Shown in pieces: positions 8,130-15,731 of a stretch of DNA of 17,210 nt. The DNA is taken from contig JAICRS010000034.1 in NCBI GenBank assembly GCA_025966335.1, positions 1 through 17,210 of the forward strand, given 5' to 3'. Numbering within the stretch: position 1 is the stretch's first letter; every line of letters starts with the position of its first letter. This DNA comes from Nocardioidaceae bacterium. Lineage in GTDB: Bacteria > Actinomycetota > Actinomycetes > Propionibacteriales > Nocardioidaceae. The notes beneath the pieces were generated by a model. That model had not been told where the DNA came from. It worked only from the letters and a program-made list of their open reading frames with translations, and did no database searches. A program made the translations under genes and the position numbers.

Positions 8130-8732
8130 TCAGCCGTCGCCGTCCTTGCGCTCCGTGCGGCGGCGCAGCATCCCCGCGCCGGGGATCCCCTCGACGATCT
8201 GCCCGACGTTCTCGACCCGGTCCGTGACGTCCTTCAGCTCAGGCGCCAGACCGGCCAGGTTCTTCAACGCCGGCTCGGCGAGCTCCAGCAGGTCGGGCAA
8301 CCGGCCCAGGGCATCGGCGAGGTTGGTCAGGTGGCGTGGCGTGAGCTCGGCGGCGGCGCGTCCCGCGACAGGGGCGAGCGCGCGCAGGTCCGGCTCGTAC
8401 AGGTCCAGCAACCGCTGCACCCGGTGCGCCTGCTCCTCGAGCAGGCCGACGGCCTGCGCACCGTGGGTGACGACCCCGCTTGCCGCGGTGACCAGGACCG
8501 CCGCCTCGTCCCGGAGCACCGCGACCGCAGCGACGAGTGCGGCCACCTCGTCGAGGAGCGCCTCGACCCGGTCCAGGGCCGCCTGGGCCCGACCTGCGAG
8601 GCCCCACACCTCCTTGCCGAGCCGTTGCACCTCGGCCGCCACGGCCCGCGCCTGCTCGGGAGCTCCAAGCAGGCCGCTGAGTGTGCTCGTCGGCAGGGCG
8701 ATCACGCGCCCGGCCAGCTGCTCGAGACCCAT
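8130..8732 (-). CDS. Hypothetical Ala/Leu-rich helical protein
   Basis: A 200-residue protein that I cannot assign to a function. It is rich in Ala, Leu, Glu and Arg, has hardly any aromatic residues and shows heptad-like spacing over most of its length (for example QAALDRVEALLDEVAALV), so it is likely all-helical or coiled-coil. There is no signal peptide or clear membrane helix. The end, VENVGQIVEGIPGAGMLRRR followed by a charged tail, resembles the ends of small actinobacterial hypothetical proteins with a Pro-Gly turn before an arginine cluster. The ATG at 8732 has GAGGTG upstream. The gap to the flavoprotein is 64 bases and the two may be co-transcribed. A role in membrane or nucleoid association is possible but not shown. 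Confidence 0.75.
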   Translation of the reverse strand: MGLEQLAGRVIALPTSTLSGLLGAPEQARAVAAEVQRLGKEVWGLAGRAQAALDRVEALLDEVAALVAAVAVLRDEAAVLVTAASGVVTHGAQAVGLLEEQAHRVQRLLDLYEPDLRALAPVAGRAAAELTPRHLTNLADALGRLPDLLELAEPALKNLAGLAPELKDVTDRVENVGQIVEGIPGAGMLRRRTERKDGDG

Positions 8733-8762
8733 GGGCCACCTCTTCGCATCGGCGAGGCGTCA

Positions 8763-8768
8763 ACTGTA
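8763..8768 (-). promoter_or_regulatory. Candidate -10 element for the hypothetical gene
   Basis: TACAGT on the minus strand, about 30 bases before the ATG at 8732, in the 126-base gap after nusB. The -35 side is not convincing. I saw nothing else definite in this gap. Confidence 0.35.
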
Positions 8769-8858
8769 ACGGGCGCCGATGGACTCGCGGGTCACCACGA
8801 GGCCGAGACCGCCCGTTCGCCGCGGCATGAGGCGCGCGGACGACCACGGCAGGTCGGG

Positions 8859-9269
8859 TCAGGCGGACAGGGCCGGCTTGTTCCTGACGATGTTGCCGAG
8901 GATGCCGTTGACGAAGGCGGGCGACTCGTCGGTGGACAGGTCGCGGACCAGGCTCATCGCCTCGCTGACGGCCACCGCGTCGGGGACGTCCTCGACGTAG
9001 AGCACCTCGAACACCCCGAGCCGCAGCACGTTGCGGTCCACGGCCGGCATCCGATCGATCGTCCAGCCCTGGGAGTACGTCGTGAGGAGCTCGTCGATCC
9101 GGCCGATGTTGCCGGCGACGCCGCGCACCAGCTCCGCGGTGTACTCGTTGACCGGCGGGTCGGCCGCCACCACCCGCTCGTCGAGCAGCTCGAGGGGCAT
9201 CACGTCGCGGGCGTCGCACTCGAAGAGGATGTCGAGCGCTCGCTTGCGGGCCTTGGTGCGGGCCGTCAT
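8859..9269 (-). CDS. nusB: Transcription antitermination factor NusB
   Basis: NusB (136 residues, normal for the family) pairs with ribosomal protein S10 on boxA RNA and supports antitermination on rRNA operons. The N-terminus TKARKRALDILFECDARD is the typical RNA-binding arginine-rich helix. Later conserved segments are DRNVLRLGVFEVLY and the end SPAFVNGILGNIVR. The ATG at 9269 is chosen because the family alignment begins there; the frame stays open upstream to 9422, but those codons overlap efp and encode no NusB-like sequence. It follows efp by 13 bases, the usual actinobacterial efp-nusB pair. Confidence 0.95.
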   Translation of the reverse strand: MTARTKARKRALDILFECDARDVMPLELLDERVVAADPPVNEYTAELVRGVAGNIGRIDELLTTYSQGWTIDRMPAVDRNVLRLGVFEVLYVEDVPDAVAVSEAMSLVRDLSTDESPAFVNGILGNIVRNKPALSA

Positions 9270-9282
9270 GACTGGGCTGCCA

Positions 9283-9846
9283 TCAGGAGCTGACGCGGCC
9301 CAGGTAGCTGCTGTCCCGGGTGTCGACCTTGATCTTCTCGCCGGTGGTGATGAACAGCGGCACGTTGATCTCGTGGCCGGTCTCGAGACGGGCCGGCTTG
9401 GTGCCGCCGGTGGACCGGTCACCCTGGAGGCCGGGCTCGGTGTACTCGACCAGCAGCTCGACCGACGCCGGGAGCTCGATGTAGAGGACGCGGCCCTCGT
9501 TGGTGGCCACGATCGCCTCCTGGTTCTCGAGCAGGAAGTTCTGCGCCTCGCCGACCATCTCCGGCGGGACCTCGAGCTGGTCGTAGGTCGCGACGTCCAT
9601 GAACACGTAGGAGGTGCCGTCGTTGTAGAGGTACTGCATCGTCCGCTTGTCGACGTTGGCGACCTCGACCTTGACGTCGGCGTTGAAGGTCTTGTCGACC
9701 GTCTTGCCCGACTCGATGTTCTTCAGCTTGGTGCGCACGACCGCGCCGCCCTTGCCGGGCTTGTGGTGCTGGAACCAGATCACGGACCACAGCTGTCCGT
9801 CGAGGTTGAGCACCATGCCGTTCTTGAGGTCGTTCGTGGTGGCCAT
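9283..9846 (-). CDS. efp: Translation elongation factor P
   Basis: EF-P (187 residues) relieves ribosome stalling at runs of proline. The three beta-barrel domains are covered: KOW-like N-terminal domain (MATTNDLKNGMVLNLDGQ), central domain and OB-fold C-terminal domain ending in IKVDTRDSSYLGR. The loop that reaches the peptidyl-transferase centre reads KPGKGGAVV, with tip Lys32. Actinobacterial EF-P commonly carries PGKGP, so the Gly after KG is a small variation. The ATG at 9846 is preferred to the in-frame one at 9897, which adds 17 unconserved residues; the Shine-Dalgarno sequence is weak (AGGA). No pepQ-type peptidase gene lies between aroQ and efp, though one is common there. Confidence 0.96.
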   Translation of the reverse strand: MATTNDLKNGMVLNLDGQLWSVIWFQHHKPGKGGAVVRTKLKNIESGKTVDKTFNADVKVEVANVDKRTMQYLYNDGTSYVFMDVATYDQLEVPPEMVGEAQNFLLENQEAIVATNEGRVLYIELPASVELLVEYTEPGLQGDRSTGGTKPARLETGHEINVPLFITTGEKIKVDTRDSSYLGRVSS

Positions 9847-9896
9847 ACGCGGGTGATCCTGCTCTTTCGTCGGCGGGTCGTGAGGGGCAGCGGTCA

Positions 9897-9902
9897 AGTC
9901 TA
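9897..9902 (-). promoter_or_regulatory. Candidate -10 element for efp-nusB
   Basis: TAGACT on the minus strand about 50 bases before the efp ATG. The 127-base aroQ-efp gap is long enough for a separate promoter. No matching -35 was found at the usual spacing. Confidence 0.35.
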
Positions 9903-9928
9903 ACGACAGCTTGTGTCACCGCAGAAAT

Positions 9929-9950
9929 CGCCGAGCCGTCACCTTCGGCG
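9929..9950 (-). terminator. Possible stem-loop after aroQ
   Basis: CGCCGA and TCGGCG (6 perfect pairs) flank a 10-base loop, starting 24 bases past the aroQ stop. It is followed only by ATTTCT, not a real U-tract, so termination is weakly supported. Confidence 0.3.
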
Positions 9951-9973
9951 GGCCGACCCGTCACAAATGGCGG

Positions 9974-10399
9974 TCAGCGACCCGCGAGGGCGACCAGGGC
10001 GAGCCGGTAGGAGTCGACACCGAACCCGGCGATCACCCCGGTGGCCACCCCGGACACCACACTGGTGTGCCGGAACTCCTCGCGGGTGTGCGGGTTGGTG
10101 ATGTGCACCTCGACCAGCGGGCCGGTCAGCATCGCGCACGCGTCGCGCAGCGCGTAGCTGTAGTGCGTGAACGCAGCGGGGTTGAGTACGACGGGCGTGC
10201 CCGCGTCGGCTGCCTCGTGCAACCAGCCGACCAGCTCTGCCTCGGAGTCGGTCTGCCGGACCTCGACGGCGCAGCCCAGCTCTGCGCCGACCGTCTCGCA
10301 CAACGCCACCAGGTCGGCATGGGTGGTCGATCCGTAGACCTCCGGCTCACGCGAACCGAGCCGGCCGAGGTTCGGCCCGTTCAGCACCAGGACCTTCAT
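9974..10399 (-). CDS. aroQ: Type II 3-dehydroquinate dehydratase
   Basis: AroQ (141 residues) converts 3-dehydroquinate to 3-dehydroshikimate, the third shikimate step. It starts with MKVLVLNGPNLGRLGSREPE. The flexible lid has Arg17 and the catalytic Tyr22 (EVYGSTTH). Other active-site residues are Asn73 in VLNPAAFTHYS, His99 in VEVHITN and the downstream REEFRHTS segment. Length matches the dodecameric type II family. The ATG at 10399 has GAGGAG upstream; longer in-frame extensions into aroB are rejected. It follows aroB by 8 bases and is the last aro gene of the operon. Confidence 0.96.
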   Translation of the reverse strand: MKVLVLNGPNLGRLGSREPEVYGSTTHADLVALCETVGAELGCAVEVRQTDSEAELVGWLHEAADAGTPVVLNPAAFTHYSYALRDACAMLTGPLVEVHITNPHTREEFRHTSVVSGVATGVIAGFGVDSYRLALVALAGR

Positions 10400-10407
10400 C
10401 GTTCTCC

Positions 10408-11505
10408 TCACCGCGAGATCTCGGCGTAGGCAGCGGTCAGCAGCGCCGGGTCGGGGGCCTGCAGGATGGCCGGCCGGGCCAGTCCCTCGAGGACGACGAA
10501 CCGCAGCTGGTCTCCACGCGCCTTCTTGTCGACCTTCATCGCGTCGTGCAGCTGCGGCCACCTCCCGCCCTGGTAGGAGGTAGGAAGTCCCACGAGCTCG
10601 AGGACCGACCGGTGCCGGTCGGCCGTGGGCTCGTCGAGCCGTCCCGCGAGACGGGCGAGCTCGGCGACGTACATCATCCCGATCGACACCGCGGCGCCGT
10701 GCCGGAACTTGTAGCGCTCGACCCGCTCGACGGCGTGCCCGAGCGTGTGCCCGTAGTTCAGGGACTCGCGGCCGGGATGGCCGCCCACCCCGCCGGTCTC
10801 CTTGAGGTCGGTGACGACCACGTCGATCTTCACCCGGATCGCCCGCTCGATCAGCTCGCGGAGCTCCCCGCTGCCGGCCTCAGTCGCGGCCACCGGGTCC
10901 CGCTCGACCAGGTCGAGGATCGCGGGGTCGGCGATGAACCCGCACTTGATCACCTCGGCCAGCCCGCTGACCAGCTCGTTGCGCGGCAGTGTCTCCAGCG
11001 TGGCCAGGTCGCAGAGGACACCGGCCGGCTCGTGGAAGGCGCCGACCAGGTTCTTGCCCTCGGTGGTGTTCATCCCGGTCTTGCCGCCGACGGCCGCGTC
11101 GACCATCCCGAGCAACGTGGTCGGCATGTGCACGACCTTGACACCTCGCAGCCAGGTGGCCGCGACGAAGCCGCCCATGTCGGTGGTCGCCCCGCCGCCC
11201 ACGGTGACCACGGCGTCGGAACGGGTGAACCCGGTCTGCCCGAGCACCTGCCAGCAGAACGACGCGACCGGTGCCAGCTTCGCTTCCTCGCCGTCGGGGA
11301 TCTCGATGCCGTGCGCGTCGTAGCCCTGGTCCGCCAGGTCGACACGGATCGCCTCGCCGGTCGCGGCAAGGGCCCGGGGATGGATCACCGCGACCCGGCG
11401 CACGTCCGCACCGAGCAGCGCAGGCAGCTCACCGAGCAGGCCGCTGCCGATGACGACGTCGTACGGCGCCGCGCCGCCCACGTGCAACCGGGACTGCTCG
11501 CTCAC
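10408..11505 (-). CDS. aroB: 3-Dehydroquinate synthase
   Basis: AroB (365 residues) turns DAHP into 3-dehydroquinate using NAD+ and a divalent metal. The NAD-binding signature GGGATTDMGGFVAATWLRG (103-121) and the segment PTTLLGMVDAAVGGKTG are intact. The likely metal ligands are Glu184 (GLAEVIK), His253 (NYGHTLGH) and His269 (KFRHG). It starts with GTG at 11505, overlapping the aroK stop as GTGA and preceded by GGAGG. The length is standard. Here aroB lies third in aroC-aroK-aroB-aroQ, the order known from Streptomyces and Mycobacterium. Confidence 0.97.
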   Translation of the reverse strand: MSEQSRLHVGGAAPYDVVIGSGLLGELPALLGADVRRVAVIHPRALAATGEAIRVDLADQGYDAHGIEIPDGEEAKLAPVASFCWQVLGQTGFTRSDAVVTVGGGATTDMGGFVAATWLRGVKVVHMPTTLLGMVDAAVGGKTGMNTTEGKNLVGAFHEPAGVLCDLATLETLPRNELVSGLAEVIKCGFIADPAILDLVERDPVAATEAGSGELRELIERAIRVKIDVVVTDLKETGGVGGHPGRESLNYGHTLGHAVERVERYKFRHGAAVSIGMMYVAELARLAGRLDEPTADRHRSVLELVGLPTSYQGGRWPQLHDAMKVDKKARGDQLRFVVLEGLARPAILQAPDPALLTAAYAEISR

Positions 11506-12044
11506 TGTGCCTCCTCCGACTCGGCTCGCTCCGCGTCCTCGACGGCGCGGGCCACCTCGTCCGCGACGGCCTCGGCCGGCTTGCCGTCGGTGTCGACGGT
11601 GATGGTCGCGACCTCACGGTAGACCGGCAGCCGCTCGTCGAGCAGCGCCTTGATCCGGGCCCGGACGTTGCCGAGCAGCAACGGCCGTCCGGAGCCCAGG
11701 CCCACTCGCTTCACCGCGTCGGAGAGCCCCACGTCCAGGAACGCCACCCGGTGCGCCTTCAAGGTCGCGCGGGTCGCCGGGTCCAGCACCGCGCCGCCGC
11801 CGAGGGCGAGCACCCCGTCGTGCTCGCGCAGCGCCGCCTCGACCGCGTCCCGCTCCAGCGCACGGAAGACCTGCTCACCGTCGTCGACGAAGATGTCGGA
11901 GATCGACCGCGCCTGCCCGGCCTCGACGTCGTGGTCGGTGTCGCGCACCGACACCCCCCAGCGCGCGGCGAGGATCTCGGCGACCGTGGTCTTCCCGGCG
12001 CCCATCGCGCCGACCAGCACGACCCGGGGACGCGCGCCGGTCAC
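11502..12044 (-). CDS. aroK: Shikimate kinase
   Basis: AroK (180 residues) phosphorylates shikimate at O3 with ATP. The P-loop GAMGAGKTT lies at residues 12-20, the shikimate-binding DTDHDVE near 36, LGGGAVL carries the glycine motif, and GSGRPLL holds the lid arginine. The start is GTG at 12044, which overlaps the aroC stop as GTGA and has GAGG upstream. An upstream in-frame start at 12188 would add 48 arginine-rich residues read from within aroC and is rejected. The C-terminal tail is acidic (EDAERAESEEAQ), which is common in actinobacterial versions. Confidence 0.96.
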   Translation of the reverse strand: MTGARPRVVLVGAMGAGKTTVAEILAARWGVSVRDTDHDVEAGQARSISDIFVDDGEQVFRALERDAVEAALREHDGVLALGGGAVLDPATRATLKAHRVAFLDVGLSDAVKRVGLGSGRPLLLGNVRARIKALLDERLPVYREVATITVDTDGKPAEAVADEVARAVEDAERAESEEAQ

Positions 12045-13219
12045 GCGAACCTCAACGTGGACAGGTAGCCCTGCACGTTGCGCGCGGTCTCCGCGACCGA
12101 GTCGCCGCCGAACTTCTCCAGCGCGACATCGGCCAGCACCAGCGCCACCATCGCCTCGGCGACGATGCCGGCGGCGGGCACCGCGCACACGTCCGAGCGC
12201 TGGTGGTGGGCCACGGTCGCCTCGCCGGTGGCCACGTCGACGGTGCGCAGGGCACGGGGCACGGTGGCGATCGGCTTCATCGCCGCGCGGACCCGGAGGA
12301 CCTCTCCGGTCGACATGCCGCCCTCGGTGCCGCCGGAGCGGCCGGAGGTACGCCGGATGCCGTCCTCGGTCCGCACGATCTCGTCATGTGCTTGCGACCC
12401 GGGGTCGGCGGCCAGACCGAACCCGTCACCGACCTCGACACCCTTGATCGCCTGGATGCCCATCAGCGCACCGGCCAGCCGGGCGTCGAGCCGACGGTCC
12501 CAGTGCACGTGCGACCCGAGGCCCGGCGGAAGCCCGTGCACGACCACCTCGACCACCCCGCCGAGGGTGTCGCCGTCCTTGTGGGCCTGGTCGATCTCGG
12601 CGACCATCGCCTTGCTCGCGTCCGCGTCGAGACAACGCACCGGGTCCTCGTCGAGCCGGGCCACGTCGTCGGGCGACGGCACCGAGCCGTAGGGCGCCTT
12701 CGCGGTCCCGATCGAGACCACGTGGGAGACAACGCGGGCACCCAGGGCCTGCTCGAGAAACGCTGTCGCGACCGCACCGAGCGCCACCCGGGCGGCGGTC
12801 TCCCGGGCCGAGGCGCGTTCCAGGATCGGCCGGGCCTCGTCGAAGGAGTACTTCTGCATCCCGACCAGGTCGGCGTGCCCGGGGCGCGGGCGGGTGAGCG
12901 CGGCGTTGCGGGCCAGCGCCTCCAGCTCGGCCTCGTCGACCGGGTCGGCCGCCATCACCTTGTCCCACTTGGGCCACTCGCTGTTGCCGACCCGGATCGC
13001 GATCGGGCTGCCGAGCGTCCGGCCGTGCCGGATTCCGCCGATGATGTCGACCTCGTCCTGCTCGAACTTCATCCGGGCGCCGCGGCCGTAGCCGAGCCGG
13101 CGTCGGGCCAGCGCGTCCACGATGTCGGCCGACGTCACGGAGACGTGGGCGGGCAGCCCTTCGAGGAGGGCGACAAGAGCAGGTCCGTGGGACTCGCCCG
13201 CAGTGAGCCAACGCAGCAT
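12041..13219 (-). CDS. aroC: Chorismate synthase
   Basis: AroC (392 residues) makes chorismate from EPSP with reduced flavin, the last shikimate step. Family signatures are present: LTAGESHGPALVALLEGLPA with His11, the GRGARMKFEQDEVDIIGG loop, RASARETAARVALGA, and GTEGGMSTGEVLRVRAAMKP. RSDVCAVPAA lies near the end. The ATG at 13219 has no clear Shine-Dalgarno sequence and stands 35 bases after the prepilin peptidase stop. It leads the aroC-K-B-Q run of overlapping genes. Confidence 0.97.
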   Translation of the reverse strand: MLRWLTAGESHGPALVALLEGLPAHVSVTSADIVDALARRRLGYGRGARMKFEQDEVDIIGGIRHGRTLGSPIAIRVGNSEWPKWDKVMAADPVDEAELEALARNAALTRPRPGHADLVGMQKYSFDEARPILERASARETAARVALGAVATAFLEQALGARVVSHVVSIGTAKAPYGSVPSPDDVARLDEDPVRCLDADASKAMVAEIDQAHKDGDTLGGVVEVVVHGLPPGLGSHVHWDRRLDARLAGALMGIQAIKGVEVGDGFGLAADPGSQAHDEIVRTEDGIRRTSGRSGGTEGGMSTGEVLRVRAAMKPIATVPRALRTVDVATGEATVAHHQRSDVCAVPAAGIVAEAMVALVLADVALEKFGGDSVAETARNVQGYLSTLRFA

Positions 13220-13254
13220 GGCGGACAGTCTTTCACGGCGTGTTCAGCCGACGG

Positions 13255-14010
13255 TCACACGTACCACGCAGCGACATAGGGCCCGGTGGCCACACCGATC
13301 ACGGCCCCGATCAGCATGAACGGCCCGAACGGGTAGGCCTTTCGATCCACCACCCGCAGCATCGACAGCAGCAGACCACCCACCCCGCCGACGAGGAAGC
13401 CGGCGTACACCCCGGTCAGCAGCTCCGCCCAGCCCAGGTAGCCGAGCGCGATGCCGAGCACCCCGGAGAGCCGGACGTCGCCGTACCCCATCCCGCGCGG
13501 ATAGATGAACCACAGCACGAAGAAGGTGCCGCCGGCGACCAGCCAGCCCCACCCTGCGGTGACCAGGGAGTCCCAGTCGCCGTCGGTCCAGGCCGCGAAC
13601 AGCACGAGCAGGATCACGACCAGGTACGACGGCGCGATCAGCTTCGTGGGCAGCAGCCGGGTCCGCCAGTCGATCACCGCGAGTGCGACCCCGACCGGTG
13701 CCAGGTAGAGCAGGAACGTCAGCTCGTTCTCGAAGCCGACCCGGCCGCCGATGACCGCGCACACGAGGGCGGTGACCAGTGAGGTCTTCCACCGCAGCCC
13801 CCGGCGCCGGGCGATGTCCTCGTAGCGCTCCTTGGGTTCCTCGGCCGGCGCCGCGTCCGAGGAGGCGCTGCCGACCTCGTCCGCGGGTGGCTCGTCCTCG
13901 GGCTCCGGCTCGGGGACCCGGGCGATGATCGTGGGCACCGCCATTCCGGCGAGCAGCCCGTAGAACCCGGTCGCGATCGCGGCGTCGACGAACCAGACGT
14001 CAGCACTCAT
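13255..14010 (-). CDS. Type IV prepilin peptidase (A24 family), short form
   Basis: A polytopic membrane aspartic protease (251 residues) that would cut leader peptides from type IV pilin-like proteins. The catalytic aspartates are Asp114 in VIDWRTRLLPTKL and Asp178 in the GYGD motif (PRGMGYGDVRLSG). Several hydrophobic helices surround them. The cysteine-bearing N-methyltransferase domain of classical PilD is absent. In its place, after the first helix, is a charged, Pro/Glu-rich cytoplasmic stretch (about 32-70). The gene lies alone between the SulP transporter and aroC, with no pilin or assembly genes in the window. In mycobacteria a similar gene (Rv2551c) sits beside aroE, so the position is conserved. 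The ATG lacks a Shine-Dalgarno sequence. Confidence 0.85.
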   Translation of the reverse strand: MSADVWFVDAAIATGFYGLLAGMAVPTIIARVPEPEPEDEPPADEVGSASSDAAPAEEPKERYEDIARRRGLRWKTSLVTALVCAVIGGRVGFENELTFLLYLAPVGVALAVIDWRTRLLPTKLIAPSYLVVILLVLFAAWTDGDWDSLVTAGWGWLVAGGTFFVLWFIYPRGMGYGDVRLSGVLGIALGYLGWAELLTGVYAGFLVGGVGGLLLSMLRVVDRKAYPFGPFMLIGAVIGVATGPYVAAWYV

Positions 14011-14018
14011 GAGGCCAG

Positions 14019-14024
14019 AGCCTA
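14019..14024 (-). promoter_or_regulatory. Candidate -10 for the prepilin peptidase, possibly leaderless
   Basis: TAGGCT on the minus strand ends 8 bases before the ATG at 14010, and no Shine-Dalgarno sequence is present. That spacing would put the transcript start at or beside the A of the ATG. Leaderless mRNAs are common in actinobacteria. Confidence 0.4.
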
Positions 14025-14042
14025 ACTGCAGCGAGGGCGCCG

Positions 14043-15731
14043 TCAGGCCGCTTCGTGGGGAGCCCGACCGGCGTGCCGCCGGGCGTGGGCGATCGCTTGA
14101 TGGGTCGAGGTGAACACGTGCCCCCCGTGGCTGAGGCTCTCGTAGACCCCGAGCGCGTCGAGCACCGCCGTGTGCCGCTCCGGAACGCCGGAGAGAAGGA
14201 CGGTGATCCCCCGCCGCTCCAGCTGCTGGATGGTGTCGCGGAGTACGGCGGCCCCGGTCGAGTCGAGCGCCGCGACCCGGCCCATCCGCAGGATCACGAC
14301 CCGGACGTCGCTGAGCTCGGACAGCTCCAGGAGTGCCGTGTGCGCCCCGGCGAAGAACAGCGGCCCGTCGAGCCGGTAGGCGACGATGTGCTCGTCGAGC
14401 AGCGCACGTTCCTCCTCGCTGCGATCACCCGTCACCGGGCGGAGGGGCACCTCGGTCACCGCCGTCTCGCGCGCCATCTGCTGCAGCGAGATCCCGCCGG
14501 CGACCAGCACCCCCAGCGCCACCGCCATCACCAGGTCGAGCGCGATGGTGGCGACGGCGGTCAGTGCCAGGACCGCCGCGTCGCTACGACCGGACCGGAA
14601 CAGCGCCCGAACGCTGGAGACCTCAACCATCCGCACGGCGGTGGCCACCAGCACCCCTGCCAGTGCGGCGAGCGGGATGCGCCCGACCAGCGGCGCGAGC
14701 AGCATCACGGTCAGCAGCAGCACCGCCGAGTGACTGACCGCGGCCAGCCGGGAGGTGGCGCCGCTGCGGACGTTGACCGCGGTGCGCGCGATCGCGGCGG
14801 TGGCCGGAATCCCGCCGAACAGTGGACTGGCGAGGTTGGCGATGCCCTGGCCGAACAGCTCACGGTGCGGGTCGTGCCGCTCGTCGACGCTCATCGCATC
14901 GGCGACGGTGGCCGACAGCAGACTCTCCAGACCGGCGAGCAAGGCCACCGCGACGGCGGGCAGGAGCAGCGCGTGCAGCTGGGCCCAGGGCACGTCGGGC
15001 ACGCTCGGCATCGGCAGCCCCGCGGGGAGAGCCCCGATCCGCGCGACGTCGAGGTGCGCCATCTCCGCAACCAGGGTCGCTGCCACCACCCCGAGAAGCG
15101 AGGCGGGCACCGCCGGCCGTAACCGGGCCAGGGCGAGCATCACCGCGCCTACCCCGAACGCCATCACCACCGGCGCCCACCGGGGCGCCGACGACCAGGC
15201 CAGCAAGGCGCGTGCCGCGACCGCGAGCACCTTCTCGCCCTCGCCGGCCACTCCGAGCGCGGCAGGGAGCTGCTGCAGGCCGATGATCACCGCGATGCCG
15301 AGCGTGAACCCCTCGATCACCGGCAGCGGGATCAACTTGATGCAGCGACCGATGCCTGTGGCCGCCATCGCGAGGAGCAGCAGGCCGGCCAGGATCCCCA
15401 CCACGAGCACGCCCTCGGGGCCGAACTCGGCGATGATCGGGACCAGCACCACCGTCATCGCGCCGGTCGGACCGCTGACCTGGAGGTTGCTGCCGCCGAA
15501 CAGGGCCGCCAGGGCACCGGCCACCACCGCGGTGACCAGTCCGGCCGCGGCGCCCATCCCGGAGGTGACACCGAACGCCAGGGCGAGCGGCAGGGCCACG
15601 ATCCCGACGGTCACGCCTGCGACCAGGTCGCGGCGCGGGTTGCGGGCCATCGCCGCCAGGTCGCGGCGGCGTGGGAGCAGCGACCTCAACCGGGTACGTC
15701 CGCGGGAGGCGGATGCCACCGGCGGGCTCAC
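14043..15731 (-). CDS. SulP family inorganic anion transporter with STAS domain
   Basis: A 562-residue SLC26/SulP transporter. A basic cytoplasmic N-terminus is followed by a long membrane domain of about 10-14 helices starting near residue 35. Family motifs include NLQVSGPTGAMTVVLVP (substrate-site helix) and PATAAIARTAVNVRSGATSR. A cytoplasmic STAS domain occupies about 440-545, with ALDSTGAAVL at the helix that carries the regulatory Ser/Thr in related proteins. Members move sulfate, bicarbonate or other anions; the sequence does not let me choose. The GTG start at 15731 overlaps the ArsR-family stop as GTGA, so the transporter is translated with, and probably repressed by, that regulator. 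Confidence 0.9.
   Translation of the reverse strand: MSPPVASASRGRTRLRSLLPRRRDLAAMARNPRRDLVAGVTVGIVALPLALAFGVTSGMGAAAGLVTAVVAGALAALFGGSNLQVSGPTGAMTVVLVPIIAEFGPEGVLVVGILAGLLLLAMAATGIGRCIKLIPLPVIEGFTLGIAVIIGLQQLPAALGVAGEGEKVLAVAARALLAWSSAPRWAPVVMAFGVGAVMLALARLRPAVPASLLGVVAATLVAEMAHLDVARIGALPAGLPMPSVPDVPWAQLHALLLPAVAVALLAGLESLLSATVADAMSVDERHDPHRELFGQGIANLASPLFGGIPATAAIARTAVNVRSGATSRLAAVSHSAVLLLTVMLLAPLVGRIPLAALAGVLVATAVRMVEVSSVRALFRSGRSDAAVLALTAVATIALDLVMAVALGVLVAGGISLQQMARETAVTEVPLRPVTGDRSEEERALLDEHIVAYRLDGPLFFAGAHTALLELSELSDVRVVILRMGRVAALDSTGAAVLRDTIQQLERRGITVLLSGVPERHTAVLDALGVYESLSHGGHVFTSTHQAIAHARRHAGRAPHEAA

Noticed and set aside
9270..9422. An N-terminal extension of NusB by 51 residues.
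   Set aside because: It overlaps efp in another frame and has the composition of a shadow frame; the ATG at 9269 starts the family homology.
12045..12188. An N-terminal extension of AroK by 48 residues.
   Set aside because: It is read from inside aroC, is arginine/glycine-rich and unlike any shikimate kinase; the GTG overlapping the aroC stop fits better.
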